The notes under the pieces were generated by a model that searched no databases, was not told the DNA's origin, and saw only the letters and a list, made by a program, of their open reading frames with translations. This document shows positions 1 through 9,355 of a stretch of 64,000 bases of DNA, one piece after another. The DNA is taken from assembly GCA_046546375.1 (NCBI GenBank), contig JBKGXV010000005.1, positions 17,294 to 81,293 of the forward strand, read 5' to 3'. Within the stretch, counting starts at the first letter, position 1, and every line of letters starts with the position of its first letter. The translations under genes were made by a program, and so were the position numbers. Source of the DNA: JAEZKC01 sp046546375. GTDB taxonomy: Bacteria > Fibrobacterota > Chitinivibrionia > Chitinivibrionales > Chitinispirillaceae.

Positions 1-102
1 GGAGCTGTATCTGACGGAAATGTCGGTAAGAAGAGTCATTCACGACACCTCGAAAAACAGGTTCTGCTGATCAAAATTAATCCAAAACGCGATTTCAAAA
101 TC

Positions 103-1086
103 TCAGATTTCATCACCCAGATGATTCCCGGGAACCAGATAATTGCAGACATAATCCCTTACCGAATCCTCCAGACTCATGCATTCATGACTGCATCCGA
201 TATTCCGGAGTTTTCCGGTTCTGGCCTGAGTATAGTACTGATACTTTTTCTCTAAACTCTCAGGCATGTCTATGTATTCTATCCGAGTCGGTTTCCCAAG
301 TGCGGAAAACAGTGCAGCTGCCAGATCATTCCAGGTTCGCGCTCTGCCGGTTCCCACATTGAAAATGCCGCCCACATCGCGGTTCTGGAGAAAATGCAGG
401 GTCATATCCACGGCATCTTTCACATACACGAAGTCCCTTTTCTGCTCTCCATGAGCATATTCCTGTCTTGCAGACTTGAATAGTGAAATGACCCCCTCAT
501 CGCGTGCACTTTCAAACGCTTTGCTCACCACACTTCTCATATCATTTTTGTGCCCCTCATTAGGGCCGAACACGTTGAAATATTTCAACCCGACAATTTT
601 TTCCAGCAACCCACGTCTGCGTGCGTACATGTCAAACATGTGCTTGGAATACCCGTACATATTGAGCGGCCGCAGGGCATTAAGTCTGCTCTCGTCATCC
701 TCATACCCCTGATCACCATTGCCGTAAGTCGCAGCACTGGACGCATAGATGAATCTGACATTCTGATTCTTCTCCCACCAGGAAGCGATTCTGCAGGTGT
801 ACCGATAATTATTGTCCGCCAGATAGTCAGCATCCTTTTCGGTGGTTGATGAACAGGCTCCGAGGTGAATGATGGCTTCTATCTGAGAGCCGAAGGTACC
901 GGATTCCAGCCTGGCAACAAAGTCTTCCTTATCCATGTAGTCACTATAACTGAGAGATGCGAGATTTCTCCACTTCTCACCGCTACGCAGCCGGTCCACG
1001 ACCAGAATGTCATCCCGGCCCCGTGTATTGAGAGCCCATACACATGCGCTCCCTATGAATCCTGCACCTCCGGTCACTACAATCAT
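103..1086 (-). CDS. hldD: ADP-L-glycero-D-manno-heptose 6-epimerase
   Basis: Cytoplasmic NAD(P)-dependent epimerase that converts ADP-D-glycero- to ADP-L-glycero-manno-heptose, the heptose donor for the inner core of lipopolysaccharide. The 327-aa length matches the family. The N-terminal Rossmann motif GGAGFIGS lies at residues 6-13, and the short-chain dehydrogenase pair Y-x3-K (YGYSK) is at about residues 144-148. The segment IIHLGACSSTTEKD is typical of HldD. The ATG start is preceded by a strong GGAGG eight bases upstream. It is transcribed away from the zinc-ribbon gene, so the 127 bp between them probably hold divergent promoters. The other heptose genes (hldE, gmhA, gmhB) are not in the window. 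Confidence 0.93.
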   Translation of the reverse strand: MIVVTGGAGFIGSACVWALNTRGRDDILVVDRLRSGEKWRNLASLSYSDYMDKEDFVARLESGTFGSQIEAIIHLGACSSTTEKDADYLADNNYRYTCRIASWWEKNQNVRFIYASSAATYGNGDQGYEDDESRLNALRPLNMYGYSKHMFDMYARRRGLLEKIVGLKYFNVFGPNEGHKNDMRSVVSKAFESARDEGVISLFKSARQEYAHGEQKRDFVYVKDAVDMTLHFLQNRDVGGIFNVGTGRARTWNDLAAALFSALGKPTRIEYIDMPESLEKKYQYYTQARTGKLRNIGCSHECMSLEDSVRDYVCNYLVPGNHLGDEI

Positions 1087-1213
1087 CGCTTCCTCCCTAC
1101 ATCGTCTATAGTATCATTTGAATAATAAATATACAATGCGAATATGCAGGATTCGATCTTCGGCGATCATTATATTTCATTCAACGACAACAGCTTTAAT
1201 AGAAGAGGGCTTT

Positions 1214-1933
1214 ATGAATTGTCCAAAATGCGGTTCTTCGCTAACGCCTTTCCAGCGATCATGCACCGTGTGTGGAAACATAACGGGAACAAACAACACC
1301 GCTGCTGCAAATATCTCCAAAACAGGACTGCTGGACCAGTTCACGAAAATTCTCTCTGACCTGTTCGGCTCTCCCCGCCGGTTCTTTTCCCGGGAAGCCC
1401 CTTTCATCTCTGTGGGTACCGCCTTCCTTTTTGCTCTATTCTGCGGAAGTCTCGCCGTATCAGCAACATATCTCTGGCAGCAACTGCTTCCGGAATTGAG
1501 CATAGGATATCTCAGCTCGGTTCTCAACTCCTACCATACTGAACAGAAAACTTCCGACCTGCTCCTCGCCCCACTGAGTATCAGTTTCGGTCTTCTGTTC
1601 ATTGCCGGTATTCTCCATCTGCTTCTCAAACTGTTCCGGGCAAACAAAAAAAACTTCAGCTCCACTCTGAAGCTGACCTTCTTAAGTGAAGGTGCAATGC
1701 TTCTGAGCCTTCTTCCCTATGTGGGAGGCCTGCTTTCATTCGTTTTCGGACTGAATTTCATTATTTTCGGCATATCAGCCATACACGGTGTTTCCAAATC
1801 CAAAACCGTACTACTCATCCTTTCACCACTTATTCTTTTCTCACTGATCATTTTAGGAACATTGATTGCCACAGAATCATTACCTTCTCTTCTGAACAAT
1901 CTTCCAAACACCACTCTTGACTTTCAGAGGTAA
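1214..1933 (+). CDS. Zinc-ribbon membrane protein, Yip1-like
   Basis: A 239-aa protein starting with a zinc ribbon (MNCPKCGSS ... CTVCG; two CxxC pairs within the first 24 residues), a polar linker, and then about five hydrophobic segments from residue 60 onward. The layout resembles YIP1-family integral membrane proteins that carry an N-terminal zinc ribbon. A longer reading frame extends upstream to 1118, but the ATG at 1214 has AGAGGG just upstream and begins exactly at the zinc ribbon, so it is preferred. It sits 33 bp before fliN on the same strand and may be co-transcribed. No function can be assigned beyond the domain picture; the family match is by pattern only. Confidence 0.6.
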   Translation: MNCPKCGSSLTPFQRSCTVCGNITGTNNTAAANISKTGLLDQFTKILSDLFGSPRRFFSREAPFISVGTAFLFALFCGSLAVSATYLWQQLLPELSIGYLSSVLNSYHTEQKTSDLLLAPLSISFGLLFIAGILHLLLKLFRANKKNFSSTLKLTFLSEGAMLLSLLPYVGGLLSFVFGLNFIIFGISAIHGVSKSKTVLLILSPLILFSLIILGTLIATESLPSLLNNLPNTTLDFQR

Positions 1934-1966
1934 AAGGTATATCATAGGCATTAAGGAGTTTAAACG

Positions 1967-2227
1967 ATGCCAAACAGTATAAACATGCTACTCGATGTCA
2001 ATGTCCCCATCGCGGTTCAGCTTGGGCAGACCAGGATGACCGTGCGTGAACTTCTGAAAATGAAAAAGGGACAGATTGTGAAACTCAACCGCATGGCTGG
2101 TGAACCGGTGGATGTGTTCATCAGCAAAAAAATGATCGCCAAAGGCGAGATAACGGTGGTGGATGACAGGCTTTCGGTGCGCGTTGCCCAGCTCTACGGC
2201 ACCAAAGAGAAGTTCAAGCATTTGTAA
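1967..2227 (+). CDS. fliN: Flagellar motor switch protein FliN, short form
   Basis: An 86-aa SpoA-domain protein. The core of alternating hydrophobic strands (LLDVNVPIAVQLGQTRMTV, then GQIVKLNRMAGEPVDVFI) matches the C-terminal domain of FliN, which forms the lower part of the flagellar C-ring and takes part in rotation switching and export. FliN proteins with an N-terminal extension are longer; this one is essentially the SpoA core. AAGGAG lies eight bases before the ATG. No fliM, fliG or export gene is adjacent, so this fliN is separated from a main flagellar cluster. A type III secretion SpoA homologue is a less likely alternative, because nothing else from such a system is present and the window has chemotaxis genes. 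Confidence 0.85.
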   Translation: MPNSINMLLDVNVPIAVQLGQTRMTVRELLKMKKGQIVKLNRMAGEPVDVFISKKMIAKGEITVVDDRLSVRVAQLYGTKEKFKHL

Positions 2228-2379
2228 GGACGTTACCCGTTTTATCAATCACTGTTTTCTATGCGCAAGGACCTACACGAAACTATCAGGTAACTATTCG
2301 CTCTCGAACTCTCTTTTCCCTTTCTGCGAACATTGCGACTCTGCATGAAACACTCCGTATTCCTTCTCTGTTCACCGCC

Positions 2380-3432
2380 CTAGAAGACCACCCCCGCCAC
2401 TACCCGCAAAGGAGATATGTCCACCGGATCGAACCTGAAGGCATAATCAAAAAAATAGTTTTGATAGGTGATGCCTGCGCCCAAAGTCGGAACGCCATCT
2501 GAAAAACCGGCCCGGAATGCGGCAATATCCCAAAACACAGCTTCCACTCCCCCGTGATAGGACACTTCATAATCATTGTGAATAGAAAGGGCAAAAACCC
2601 AATCACCACCGAAAAGCTGACTTCTGTCCTCATAGGCAATTCCGTAGTACTGGATTGCCTTAAGCGGCTCGCTATACTCACCGATACCGCTTTCATCCAC
2701 CGAGTGAGCCCACGTCACCTTTCCGGGAATGAAGTTCTTGAAAGTCGCTCCCAAAGTGAGAAACCGCACTGTTTCCTTTGTGTTGAAATCGTAATCCAAC
2801 CCGACCCTGGCGACAATACCGGCATCGATATTGGCATTCATGCCCATTCTTACTTTTTCTTTATACTTGATAGTGTGAGTAATTCCCCGGAAAGCTCCTC
2901 CGAATGCCACATCAACAGTGCGGGGCTGACCCGCAAAGGTGCTTCGGGGTATGGGAAAAGAAAACATTTTCCCCAAGGCAAGAAGAAAGAGTGTCTGATT
3001 GTCGGTAAGAACCCCTGTACCACTACCATCAGCGCGTTTTGAGGGATCCAGAAGCCGTTCGTGCAACGTTCCGGGCAAAGTGTCATAAGTGGTGATCGCA
3101 CCGCTGTAGAAAGGCATTACAAGCCCTGTAATGCCGGTTTCATCCTGAAGCGGTGTGTGAAATGCAGCTGCCCCGTGATGAGAAAGCCCCCAGTACAACC
3201 CGGCGTACTCAAGAGATGCTTCGTAACGCCTGAGCATACCGGCCGAAGCTGGATTCCAGTGAACCGAAACCGCCCGCCGAGGTAGCACCACACCGACATC
3301 ACCCATAGCAGCCACATCGGCTCCCACAGGTATATGCAGTATTTCCCCCGCATAACGAACCTCAAGAGAATCGCCACTGGTTGAAAACTGCAGAAGCAGC
3401 AACAAATATACGAAACAACTGACTCTCACCAT
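2380..3432 (-). CDS. PorV/PorQ-like outer membrane beta-barrel protein
   Basis: A protein of about 350 aa with a hydrophobic signal peptide (VSCFVYLLLLLQFSTSG) followed by the segment GADVAAMGDVGVV ... VHWNPASAG. That segment is the typical start of the PorV/PorQ/UPF0164 group of FadL-like barrels. The remainder alternates short amphipathic strands and ends in a phenylalanine (VVAGVVF), as expected for outer-membrane insertion by the Bam complex. The frame can start at a GTG (3444) or at the ATG at 3432; the ATG is used because GTGGA is suitably placed and the signal peptide then begins directly. It follows yjbQ closely on the same strand. In Bacteroidota this group serves type IX secretion, but no other such gene is visible here, so the role is open. 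Confidence 0.75.
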   Translation of the reverse strand: MVRVSCFVYLLLLLQFSTSGDSLEVRYAGEILHIPVGADVAAMGDVGVVLPRRAVSVHWNPASAGMLRRYEASLEYAGLYWGLSHHGAAAFHTPLQDETGITGLVMPFYSGAITTYDTLPGTLHERLLDPSKRADGSGTGVLTDNQTLFLLALGKMFSFPIPRSTFAGQPRTVDVAFGGAFRGITHTIKYKEKVRMGMNANIDAGIVARVGLDYDFNTKETVRFLTLGATFKNFIPGKVTWAHSVDESGIGEYSEPLKAIQYYGIAYEDRSQLFGGDWVFALSIHNDYEVSYHGGVEAVFWDIAAFRAGFSDGVPTLGAGITYQNYFFDYAFRFDPVDISPLRVVAGVVF

Positions 3433-3449
3433 GCGGTTTTCCACTTACT

Positions 3450-3860
3450 TCAGCCGTTCTCTCCCATTACGGTAACTGTAACCCGGCGACTGCGAGGGCC
3501 ATCGAATTCACAGAAATACATAGACTGCCAGGTTCCAAGAACCAATTTGCCAGAACGAATCGGCACCAGTGCACTCAACCCTACCATGGATGTTTTCAGA
3601 TGACTGTCGCTGTTACCTTCAGCATGACGGAAATTGGGATCCCGATCAACCAGCCTGTCCAGTTTGTAGAAAAAATCTCTCTCCACATCCGGATCGGCAT
3701 TCTCATTCAAAGTGATTCCGCCGGTAGTGTGAAGACTTGAAACAGTGCAGATACCCTGCTTAATTCCACTATCCATCACAACACCCTGTACCTGTGATGT
3801 AACATCCACCCAGCAGCTGCGCCGACTCGTACTGATGGATACTTCCTCGCTGAAAACCAT
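3450..3860 (-). CDS. yjbQ: YjbQ/UPF0047 family protein
   Basis: A 136-aa member of the YjbQ family (PF01894). E. coli YjbQ has weak thiamine-phosphate synthase activity, but the true role is unsettled. The signatures HTTGGITLNENADPDV, HAEGNSDSHLK and GKLVLGTWQ are all present, including conserved His residues thought to bind metal. The open frame extends five codons further upstream, but a GGAGG at 3869-3873 sits inside that extension, eight bases before the ATG at 3860, so translation must start at 3860. It is followed after 17 bp by the PorV-like gene. Its presence may be relevant to thiC about 10 kb away, although no functional link is shown. Confidence 0.88.
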   Translation of the reverse strand: MVFSEEVSISTSRRSCWVDVTSQVQGVVMDSGIKQGICTVSSLHTTGGITLNENADPDVERDFFYKLDRLVDRDPNFRHAEGNSDSHLKTSMVGLSALVPIRSGKLVLGTWQSMYFCEFDGPRSRRVTVTVMGENG

Positions 3861-3946
3861 ACAGAAAGCCTCCATTTATAACTGTTTACGTTACCTCAAC
3901 AGAGCTAAATATAGTATATCATTGAAATTGTATCAGAGGGAAAAAA

Positions 3947-4879
3947 TCAATCAACTATCTGATCTGAAGTGAGAATAAAGCCCATGGGATCAACCGGACG
4001 TCCCTCATGGTGTACTTCGTAGTGCAGGTGTGGACCGGTGCTGCGACCGGAATTTCCTATATAACCGATCAGTTCGCCGCGCTTAACCACCTGCCCTTCT
4101 GTAACAGAAGCCTTTTGAAGGTGAGCGTAGAGAGTCTTGTATACGCCATTATAATGACTGATCTTTACCATTTTTCCGAAATGAGTTCTATTGTTCACAT
4201 CAATAACCTGACCATCGGCAGGAGCATAAATGGGTGTCCACCTCTTGTTGGCAATGTCGATTCCTTCATGTAACAGGCGATGACCGGAGAAGGGATGATA
4301 TCTGTAACCGAATTTGGACGTGATACGCCCCTTTGTTGGCCAAATGGAAGGACGGTTTGTCCAATGAGTGTGCTTCTTTTCGATATTATTAGACGTCTGC
4401 TTGAAGGTGGATTCCTGCAATTCTGCCTGTCTGAGAAGAGAAGCGCATTTGAAACGGATTGATTCTGCTTTCATCACCACTGGATCCATCATGGAGGAAA
4501 GCATCATATCTTCCCGGGACGGAAGACCTCCAATACCTGCCTTTCGAACTTCGCCGCTGATTGGCTCCATTCCGTATTTGAGTCTTGCTTTGTCTTCGTA
4601 GGCAACCATTTCCGAGAGGTCAGAGACCTCCTTTTCTATGAATTTTTCCAGAAACTGCATTTTGAGCAGAAGACCGCGGTTTTCCCTACGCTCCTCAGAA
4701 ACTCCCAAAATCGCCAAACCGTAACTTGTTCCGGAGTATATCATCCTTGCAAAACCCGCCAACCCGGCGAGCATGAAGATCAGCAAAGCAATGCAGGTTA
4801 TGCTGGAGATTCGAAACGGACGCGCCTTCGAACTATGACTCGAAGCGGTGTATATGAGATTCCAATTGAAATTATCCAT
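3947..4879 (-). CDS. M23/LytM-type peptidoglycan peptidase, membrane-anchored
   Basis: A 310-aa protein with a cytoplasmic N-terminus of about 20 residues, one membrane segment (about residues 26-48), a coiled-coil-like region, and a C-terminal M23 metallopeptidase domain (about 185-300). The zinc ligands are visible as H-x3-D (LLHEGIDI) and HLH (GPHLHYEV), so the enzyme should be active rather than a LytM-degenerate activator such as EnvC. The family cuts peptide cross-links in peptidoglycan and acts in the periplasm. The frame opens further upstream only with a TTG at 4951, so the ATG at 4879 is chosen, although no strong ribosome site precedes it. The layout resembles MepM-like enzymes and those used in cell-shape control. 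Confidence 0.88.
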   Translation of the reverse strand: MDNFNWNLIYTASSHSSKARPFRISSITCIALLIFMLAGLAGFARMIYSGTSYGLAILGVSEERRENRGLLLKMQFLEKFIEKEVSDLSEMVAYEDKARLKYGMEPISGEVRKAGIGGLPSREDMMLSSMMDPVVMKAESIRFKCASLLRQAELQESTFKQTSNNIEKKHTHWTNRPSIWPTKGRITSKFGYRYHPFSGHRLLHEGIDIANKRWTPIYAPADGQVIDVNNRTHFGKMVKISHYNGVYKTLYAHLQKASVTEGQVVKRGELIGYIGNSGRSTGPHLHYEVHHEGRPVDPMGFILTSDQIVD

Positions 4880-5006
4880 GAAATGTTCTATTCGAAAATA
4901 AAATGAAATCAGCACTTTTATAATTGTAGCATGTTTTAGCTGATAAGGCAAATAAAAATGCTAAACTAGTTAAGTTAAATTGCAGAAGAGTTGGAAGCAA
5001 GCCTTT

Positions 5007-6026
5007 TCAAGCATTTTCCGTGAAAAAGAGGGATTTGTAGGGTAATTTTACGAAAGCAGCTTCGAAAAGATCCATTTTATCCAGTATTGCGACCGGTGTT
5101 TCATCTTTTTCCCGGATTATAAAGAAACGAGGCGCATTCTCTTTCATTCTTCTGAGACAGGAAAGCAGTGTCATTGAACTTCTAAAATAAGGCAGCGGTT
5201 TTACTATATCTCCAAACGTATATACCCTTCTGCTATTCAACAAAACAACATCGAAAAGAGACACAAAGCCAACCGGTTCACTTAAATCATCGCGAAAAAC
5301 AATGACCTCATCATCATCACCAGTTAGCCCCTTTGCTGTATCGGATACTTTTTGGGAAAGGGTGAACACGGATTGAGTTTTTTTCCATGTATCCAGGTCA
5401 ATTGCAATAGAGCGGATACTCCTTTCCCTCAAGTTCAGAGTATTCTCCATGAGCTGATTGGCGGTTTCAAAAATATTACCCCGCCTGGCCCCTTCTACGG
5501 CAACCAGCACCATCTCCTCCCTCGCCTTGGTTCTGAACGTTACGCCTTCTGCTTCTGAAGTTCGGCGGAAAGCCTTTGAAACCTGGGAGAAAAGCCAGGA
5601 GAGGGGGAAAAAGAGCACATAGATTGATCCAAGAACCGGAATTGATTTCATGGTAAGACGAAACGGATAGGTTCTGTACAGAGTTTTGGGAAGCATCTCG
5701 GCAAACAACACCATTACCGGAGTTAAAAACCACGATTCCGGTGAGGGTATCCGAGAGAGATTTAGCGGTATGTAGGTATCGACCATGAGGAAAAATTGAG
5801 CGAAAACCAGCGCTGCAGCCACATTGCAGATATTGTTACCGATAAGAACGGTTGAGAGGAACCGATCCTTGTGATTCATCAGATACAAAGCTACACGACC
5901 ATTCAGTTCACCCTTTGCTGCACGATGAGCCACTTTGAAAGGGTTCCAGGAGATAAAACCGGTTTCAGAACCGGAAAAGAAAAAAGAACCGAATATGCTG
6001 AGCAGAAGTAACAGAAGGAGTGTCAT
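5007..6026 (-). CDS. CNNM-domain membrane protein with CBS pair
   Basis: A 339-aa protein with an N-terminal CNNM (DUF21) transmembrane domain of about four hydrophobic segments (residues 1-145), including the typical SGSETGFIS at 18-26 and AEMLPKT at about 109-115. A cytoplasmic CBS-pair region follows (about 195-325). Relatives (CorB/CorC, YfjD, TlyC) are linked to magnesium or cobalt handling. Unlike the roughly 430-aa members, it stops after the CBS region and lacks the C-terminal CorC_HlyC transporter-associated domain. The ATG at 6026 has AGGAC seven bases upstream. It lies 55 bp upstream of nothing obvious in operon terms; the M23 gene begins 128 bp further on, on the same strand. Confidence 0.82.
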   Translation of the reverse strand: MTLLLLLLLSIFGSFFFSGSETGFISWNPFKVAHRAAKGELNGRVALYLMNHKDRFLSTVLIGNNICNVAAALVFAQFFLMVDTYIPLNLSRIPSPESWFLTPVMVLFAEMLPKTLYRTYPFRLTMKSIPVLGSIYVLFFPLSWLFSQVSKAFRRTSEAEGVTFRTKAREEMVLVAVEGARRGNIFETANQLMENTLNLRERSIRSIAIDLDTWKKTQSVFTLSQKVSDTAKGLTGDDDEVIVFRDDLSEPVGFVSLFDVVLLNSRRVYTFGDIVKPLPYFRSSMTLLSCLRRMKENAPRFFIIREKDETPVAILDKMDLFEAAFVKLPYKSLFFTENA

Positions 6027-6219
6027 TGCAGTCCTAAATTGTGGACCTCAAAAAGTTTAGTAAAGAACCGGCCCAAATTAATTTTTCAAGTTTTTGAAAT
6101 TAAAATATATAAAACAGATGGATTAGAAAAGAAAGGATCGAAACATTGTTCATACAAACAAAAAGCGGAAAAGAACATGTCTTATCCGCTGAAAAATCAT
6201 TTCAAATGGAAAATCGAAT

Positions 6220-6471
6220 TTAGTCTTTTCGAATTATATCATCGATCTCCTGTTGAATCTTTGCTTTATAGAGGGCATCCTCAAGATCTTTAGCGATTCT
6301 TTTCCCTTTCTTGAGAATATCCGACCTTTTTTCAAGCAAAGCCATCTCAAGCTCCCGTTTTTTGTTCTCTTCTCTTCGGATACGCAACAGAAGAAAACTG
6401 TGCCCCACCGCAATCCCGAAAAGAAGAATCAGAGCCTGAATCAACCAGAAGATCAGATGTTTTTCTACCAT
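6220..6471 (-). CDS. Small membrane protein with coiled-coil tail
   Basis: An 83-aa hypothetical protein: short N-terminus, one membrane helix (about residues 6-28, IFWLIQALILLFGIAVGHSFLLL), then a highly charged helical tail rich in Lys, Glu and Arg that probably forms a coiled coil facing the cytoplasm. GAGG lies eight bases before the ATG, which supports it as a real gene. No family is recognised. It stands alone between the CNNM gene and the GH57 gene, both on the same strand but with gaps of 193 and 120 bp. The general form resembles small scaffold proteins of membrane complexes, but that is only a shape comparison. Confidence 0.55.
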   Translation of the reverse strand: MVEKHLIFWLIQALILLFGIAVGHSFLLLRIRREENKKRELEMALLEKRSDILKKGKRIAKDLEDALYKAKIQQEIDDIIRKD

Positions 6472-6591
6472 GATGTAGGCCTCAGTTAAAATTCAACCAC
6501 CCTGGGGCAGCTAATACAATTACTACTTAGAATATATCACAGGCTGGACACGAAAGCAATCTCATTAAACAAAGAGATCCACGTCCCAAAA

Positions 6592-9069
6592 TCAGTCCAT
6601 AACCGAAGAAAACATATCGGTGTTGAAATTGATTCGCCTGGCGAAATGTACCAATTGTATTAAAAGTTCTTTTTCAGAACGATTCAATTCAGACCCGTTG
6701 GTAGACTTCTCATACAAACTCTTGAGCGGTCCTTCATACACCGGGTGAAAAATATCCTCCAACTTACTCTTGGATACGGGAATGGAGAACCTGTCCACAA
6801 AATCCAAAAGGCGCCTGAGGCGATCACAATGCTTGATTGAAGGTTTCTTCTGTAGCAGCTTAAGGTCTTCAATTATGAGATCCTGAAGTACAGCCGCACC
6901 CTCTTTTTTGTTGATTTTCACCTTGTAGCGCTGTTCATGAGAATGCAACTCAAGCAGATCGGCAAAAACCTTGTCCTCAGCCCCTCTATGCTCAAGTTTT
7001 CTGATCAGCTGGTTCCACCGGTTCTGCAAAACGTACAGCACCGGTGTGCTGCAGTACGCAGGCAGAGGGTAATTGAGACGGGTCAACACGTTGAGATTTG
7101 CCTCGTTCTGCTCCATCCAGGCAAGAAACCGCTTATCAGTGTCCTGGGTCATCCTATTCTGAAAGTACTCGGAGAGATCATGGCGGGAACTGTAGAAAAG
7201 ATCTGAAAGTGTGAACGATATGGCATCATCATGAGCCATCCAATCTTGCGGTTTGTTACCGCTGCTGCGAATCTTGTCTGCGGGAACAATCCACCCCCGA
7301 AGCTCCGTATCCGGACAATGAGAGACTAGAACTGACCAGGAACTCTTTTCTCCGGTGATATCACTTTCCATCTCCACAAGCACGCCATTATAGAAAATCC
7401 TGCCGACTTTTGTGGAATGCACCGTCTTGAGCTTGAGATTGTAGACGGTTTTCTCATAAACAGACCGCTTCTTGACAGAAAGAACCTGCTGAACCGCTGC
7501 AGTAAACGCCAGAAGTCTCTCATGATGATAAAAGGGTAATATGAAACGCTCAAACAGCGTGCGCCCGTCAGCATTCTGAAGATTACTGGGGGCAAGCGCC
7601 AAATCGTTCATGAACTCCTCAAGCACAGCTGCCTTTCCCTTGTCGGCAAGCCCCAACTGAAGAGCACGGCAGGCATATGCCAGATTCTGCACAGTTTCAA
7701 TTCCGCTGATATCACAGAAAAACCACCCGCAGGAGGTATACGAAAACAGCATGAACTTCTGAGCTTCCAAAAGACGGCGGATCTCCCGTACCGAATCATC
7801 ACTAACCATCATCTTACCGGAGTGAGATTTCACGAAATCAGCTGTCTTCGCTAATGTATCATCCTCCATGACTTGGATGTAACTGTCTCTCACCTTCCAG
7901 GGATCGGAAAAATAGGTGGAAAGCCGGTTTTCAAAGTGAGTATCGATTTTGCCCTGAAGCTTATCCAGTGCAGAGCGCAACGGCGCACGCCATGCCTGAT
8001 TCCAGGAATCCTCTCCCCCGGTGCGGCAACCACAATCCCGTGCCCATCTTCCTACACCGTGAGCACAACTCCATGCTGTGCCTTCACCAGAGGCGTTTCT
8101 GAGAGTAATCTCGTACTGAGGAGAGTTATTTTCGAGATAGAAACCGAAATTTACCGGAGTGATTCCCAGCTCAGATGCCACCTGTTTGAAAAAATAAGCC
8201 AAACACATATCACCGAACGGTTTATGATGACCGAAGGTTTCTCCATCGGTGGCAATGGTAACCAACTGATTGTCGTTGCTGTCGTGGTTGTAGCATTCAT
8301 TTATTCTATTGCCCAAAGCATAGGAATCTTTTAGCAGATCATTAAAGCTGATCTCCTTTGAAAGACCTTCGTCGAAAAAGAACGCATCCAAATGTCCCGG
8401 CAACTCTTCGCCGGACGGATCTTTAGGAAAAATCCGATAAGGACGACGGGTATCCACGCCCTGATGCTCGGTGCTGACCCATTCTTCACTGTCCAGATGT
8501 CTGAATGATTCAGCTTGGCTGGGTGCGAGAATCACATAACGGATCTTCTCCTCTACCAGACAACGAACCGTTTCCATATTGATAGCTGTTTCTCCAAGCC
8601 AAATGCCCTCAGGATCTCTCCCATAACGTTTTCTGAAATAATGCTTTGCCCAGCGAATCTCGGTGAGCTGATCACGCCTGGAGGAAAGCGGCATGATGAT
8701 ATGGTTGAACACCTGAGCTACCGCATTTCCGTGCCCCTGCATGCTTTCACGGCTGAACTTGTCCGCATCGGTGATCATCTGAGCTGTTACTGGATGATAC
8801 CGTTCAAGCCAGGAAAACAGTGTCGGCCCGAAATTGAAACTCATATCTCTGTAATTGTTGCGGATCCCGACAATCGCCCCCTGAGAATCCAGAAGACGCG
8901 AATAAGCATTGGGACGGTAACATTCATCATAGATCCGCTCGTTCCAATCGTGATACGGTGCAGCAGATTCCTGCTCTTCAATGATATCAAGCCATGGATT
9001 TTCTCTGGGCGGCTGATAAAAGTGACCATGAACAACTACATACTTATTTCCAGTCATACGTTTGTCCAT
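6592..9069 (-). CDS. Glycoside hydrolase family 57 protein with DUF3536
   Basis: An 825-aa protein. Residues about 10-330 form a GH57 (alpha/beta)7-barrel domain: VVHGHFYQPPRENPW near the start, GIWLGETAIN with the probable nucleophile Glu160, and ATDGETFGHH with the probable acid/base Asp275. The C-terminal half matches the DUF3536 arrangement usually attached to this GH57 subgroup. Known GH57 enzymes act on alpha-glucans (amylases, branching enzymes, 4-alpha-glucanotransferases); the substrate of the DUF3536 subgroup is not established. There is no signal peptide, so it should be cytoplasmic. The ATG at 9069 lies inside the end of the 80-aa gene upstream (26-bp overlap), which suggests coupled translation; the ATG four codons later is an alternative. 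Confidence 0.88.
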   Translation of the reverse strand: MDKRMTGNKYVVVHGHFYQPPRENPWLDIIEEQESAAPYHDWNERIYDECYRPNAYSRLLDSQGAIVGIRNNYRDMSFNFGPTLFSWLERYHPVTAQMITDADKFSRESMQGHGNAVAQVFNHIIMPLSSRRDQLTEIRWAKHYFRKRYGRDPEGIWLGETAINMETVRCLVEEKIRYVILAPSQAESFRHLDSEEWVSTEHQGVDTRRPYRIFPKDPSGEELPGHLDAFFFDEGLSKEISFNDLLKDSYALGNRINECYNHDSNDNQLVTIATDGETFGHHKPFGDMCLAYFFKQVASELGITPVNFGFYLENNSPQYEITLRNASGEGTAWSCAHGVGRWARDCGCRTGGEDSWNQAWRAPLRSALDKLQGKIDTHFENRLSTYFSDPWKVRDSYIQVMEDDTLAKTADFVKSHSGKMMVSDDSVREIRRLLEAQKFMLFSYTSCGWFFCDISGIETVQNLAYACRALQLGLADKGKAAVLEEFMNDLALAPSNLQNADGRTLFERFILPFYHHERLLAFTAAVQQVLSVKKRSVYEKTVYNLKLKTVHSTKVGRIFYNGVLVEMESDITGEKSSWSVLVSHCPDTELRGWIVPADKIRSSGNKPQDWMAHDDAISFTLSDLFYSSRHDLSEYFQNRMTQDTDKRFLAWMEQNEANLNVLTRLNYPLPAYCSTPVLYVLQNRWNQLIRKLEHRGAEDKVFADLLELHSHEQRYKVKINKKEGAAVLQDLIIEDLKLLQKKPSIKHCDRLRRLLDFVDRFSIPVSKSKLEDIFHPVYEGPLKSLYEKSTNGSELNRSEKELLIQLVHFARRINFNTDMFSSVMD

Positions 9070-9289
9070 CTGGGTAGGTTATGTTTTTTCCATCAAGTCG
9101 TTTTTTAAGTATATCAACACCTTGGGCGATAATGTCATCTCGTGTGCTGTAGATGTTTTCAAACCATTCTTCGAGTTCCTCATTTACTCGGGTATAGCAC
9201 TTATCCCCGATCCGCTTGTCCCCGATCTGGATTTCAACCGTGCTCTTTTCGCCATCAATAAGTACGTTACGAATCCAACGAATACTCAT
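9044..9289 (-). CDS. Hypothetical 80-aa protein upstream of GH57 gene
   Basis: A small soluble, acidic protein (MSIRWIRNVLIDGEKSTVEI ...) with no signal peptide and no membrane helix. No family is recognised. The frame extends ten codons further upstream, but AAGGGG at 9297-9302 lies seven bases before the ATG at 9289, so that start is used. Its 3' end overlaps the start of the GH57 gene by 26 bp in a different frame, a strong sign of translational coupling, so the product may be made together with the GH57 enzyme and could be an accessory subunit. That functional link is inference. Confidence 0.6.
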   Translation of the reverse strand: MSIRWIRNVLIDGEKSTVEIQIGDKRIGDKCYTRVNEELEEWFENIYSTRDDIIAQGVDILKKRLDGKNITYPDGQTYDWK

Positions 9290-9355
9290 TAAAAAACCCC
9301 TTAAAATGAATAATTTCAACTGTTTGAAGAGGAAAATCGCCAGCGTCCCCGCGAT

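Noticed and set aside
2..70. A 22-codon open frame ending at TGA (68-70) at the left edge, reading ELYLTEMSVRRVIHD, possibly the end of a transposase or other gene.
   Set aside because: Too short and cut by the window edge; no firm family match.
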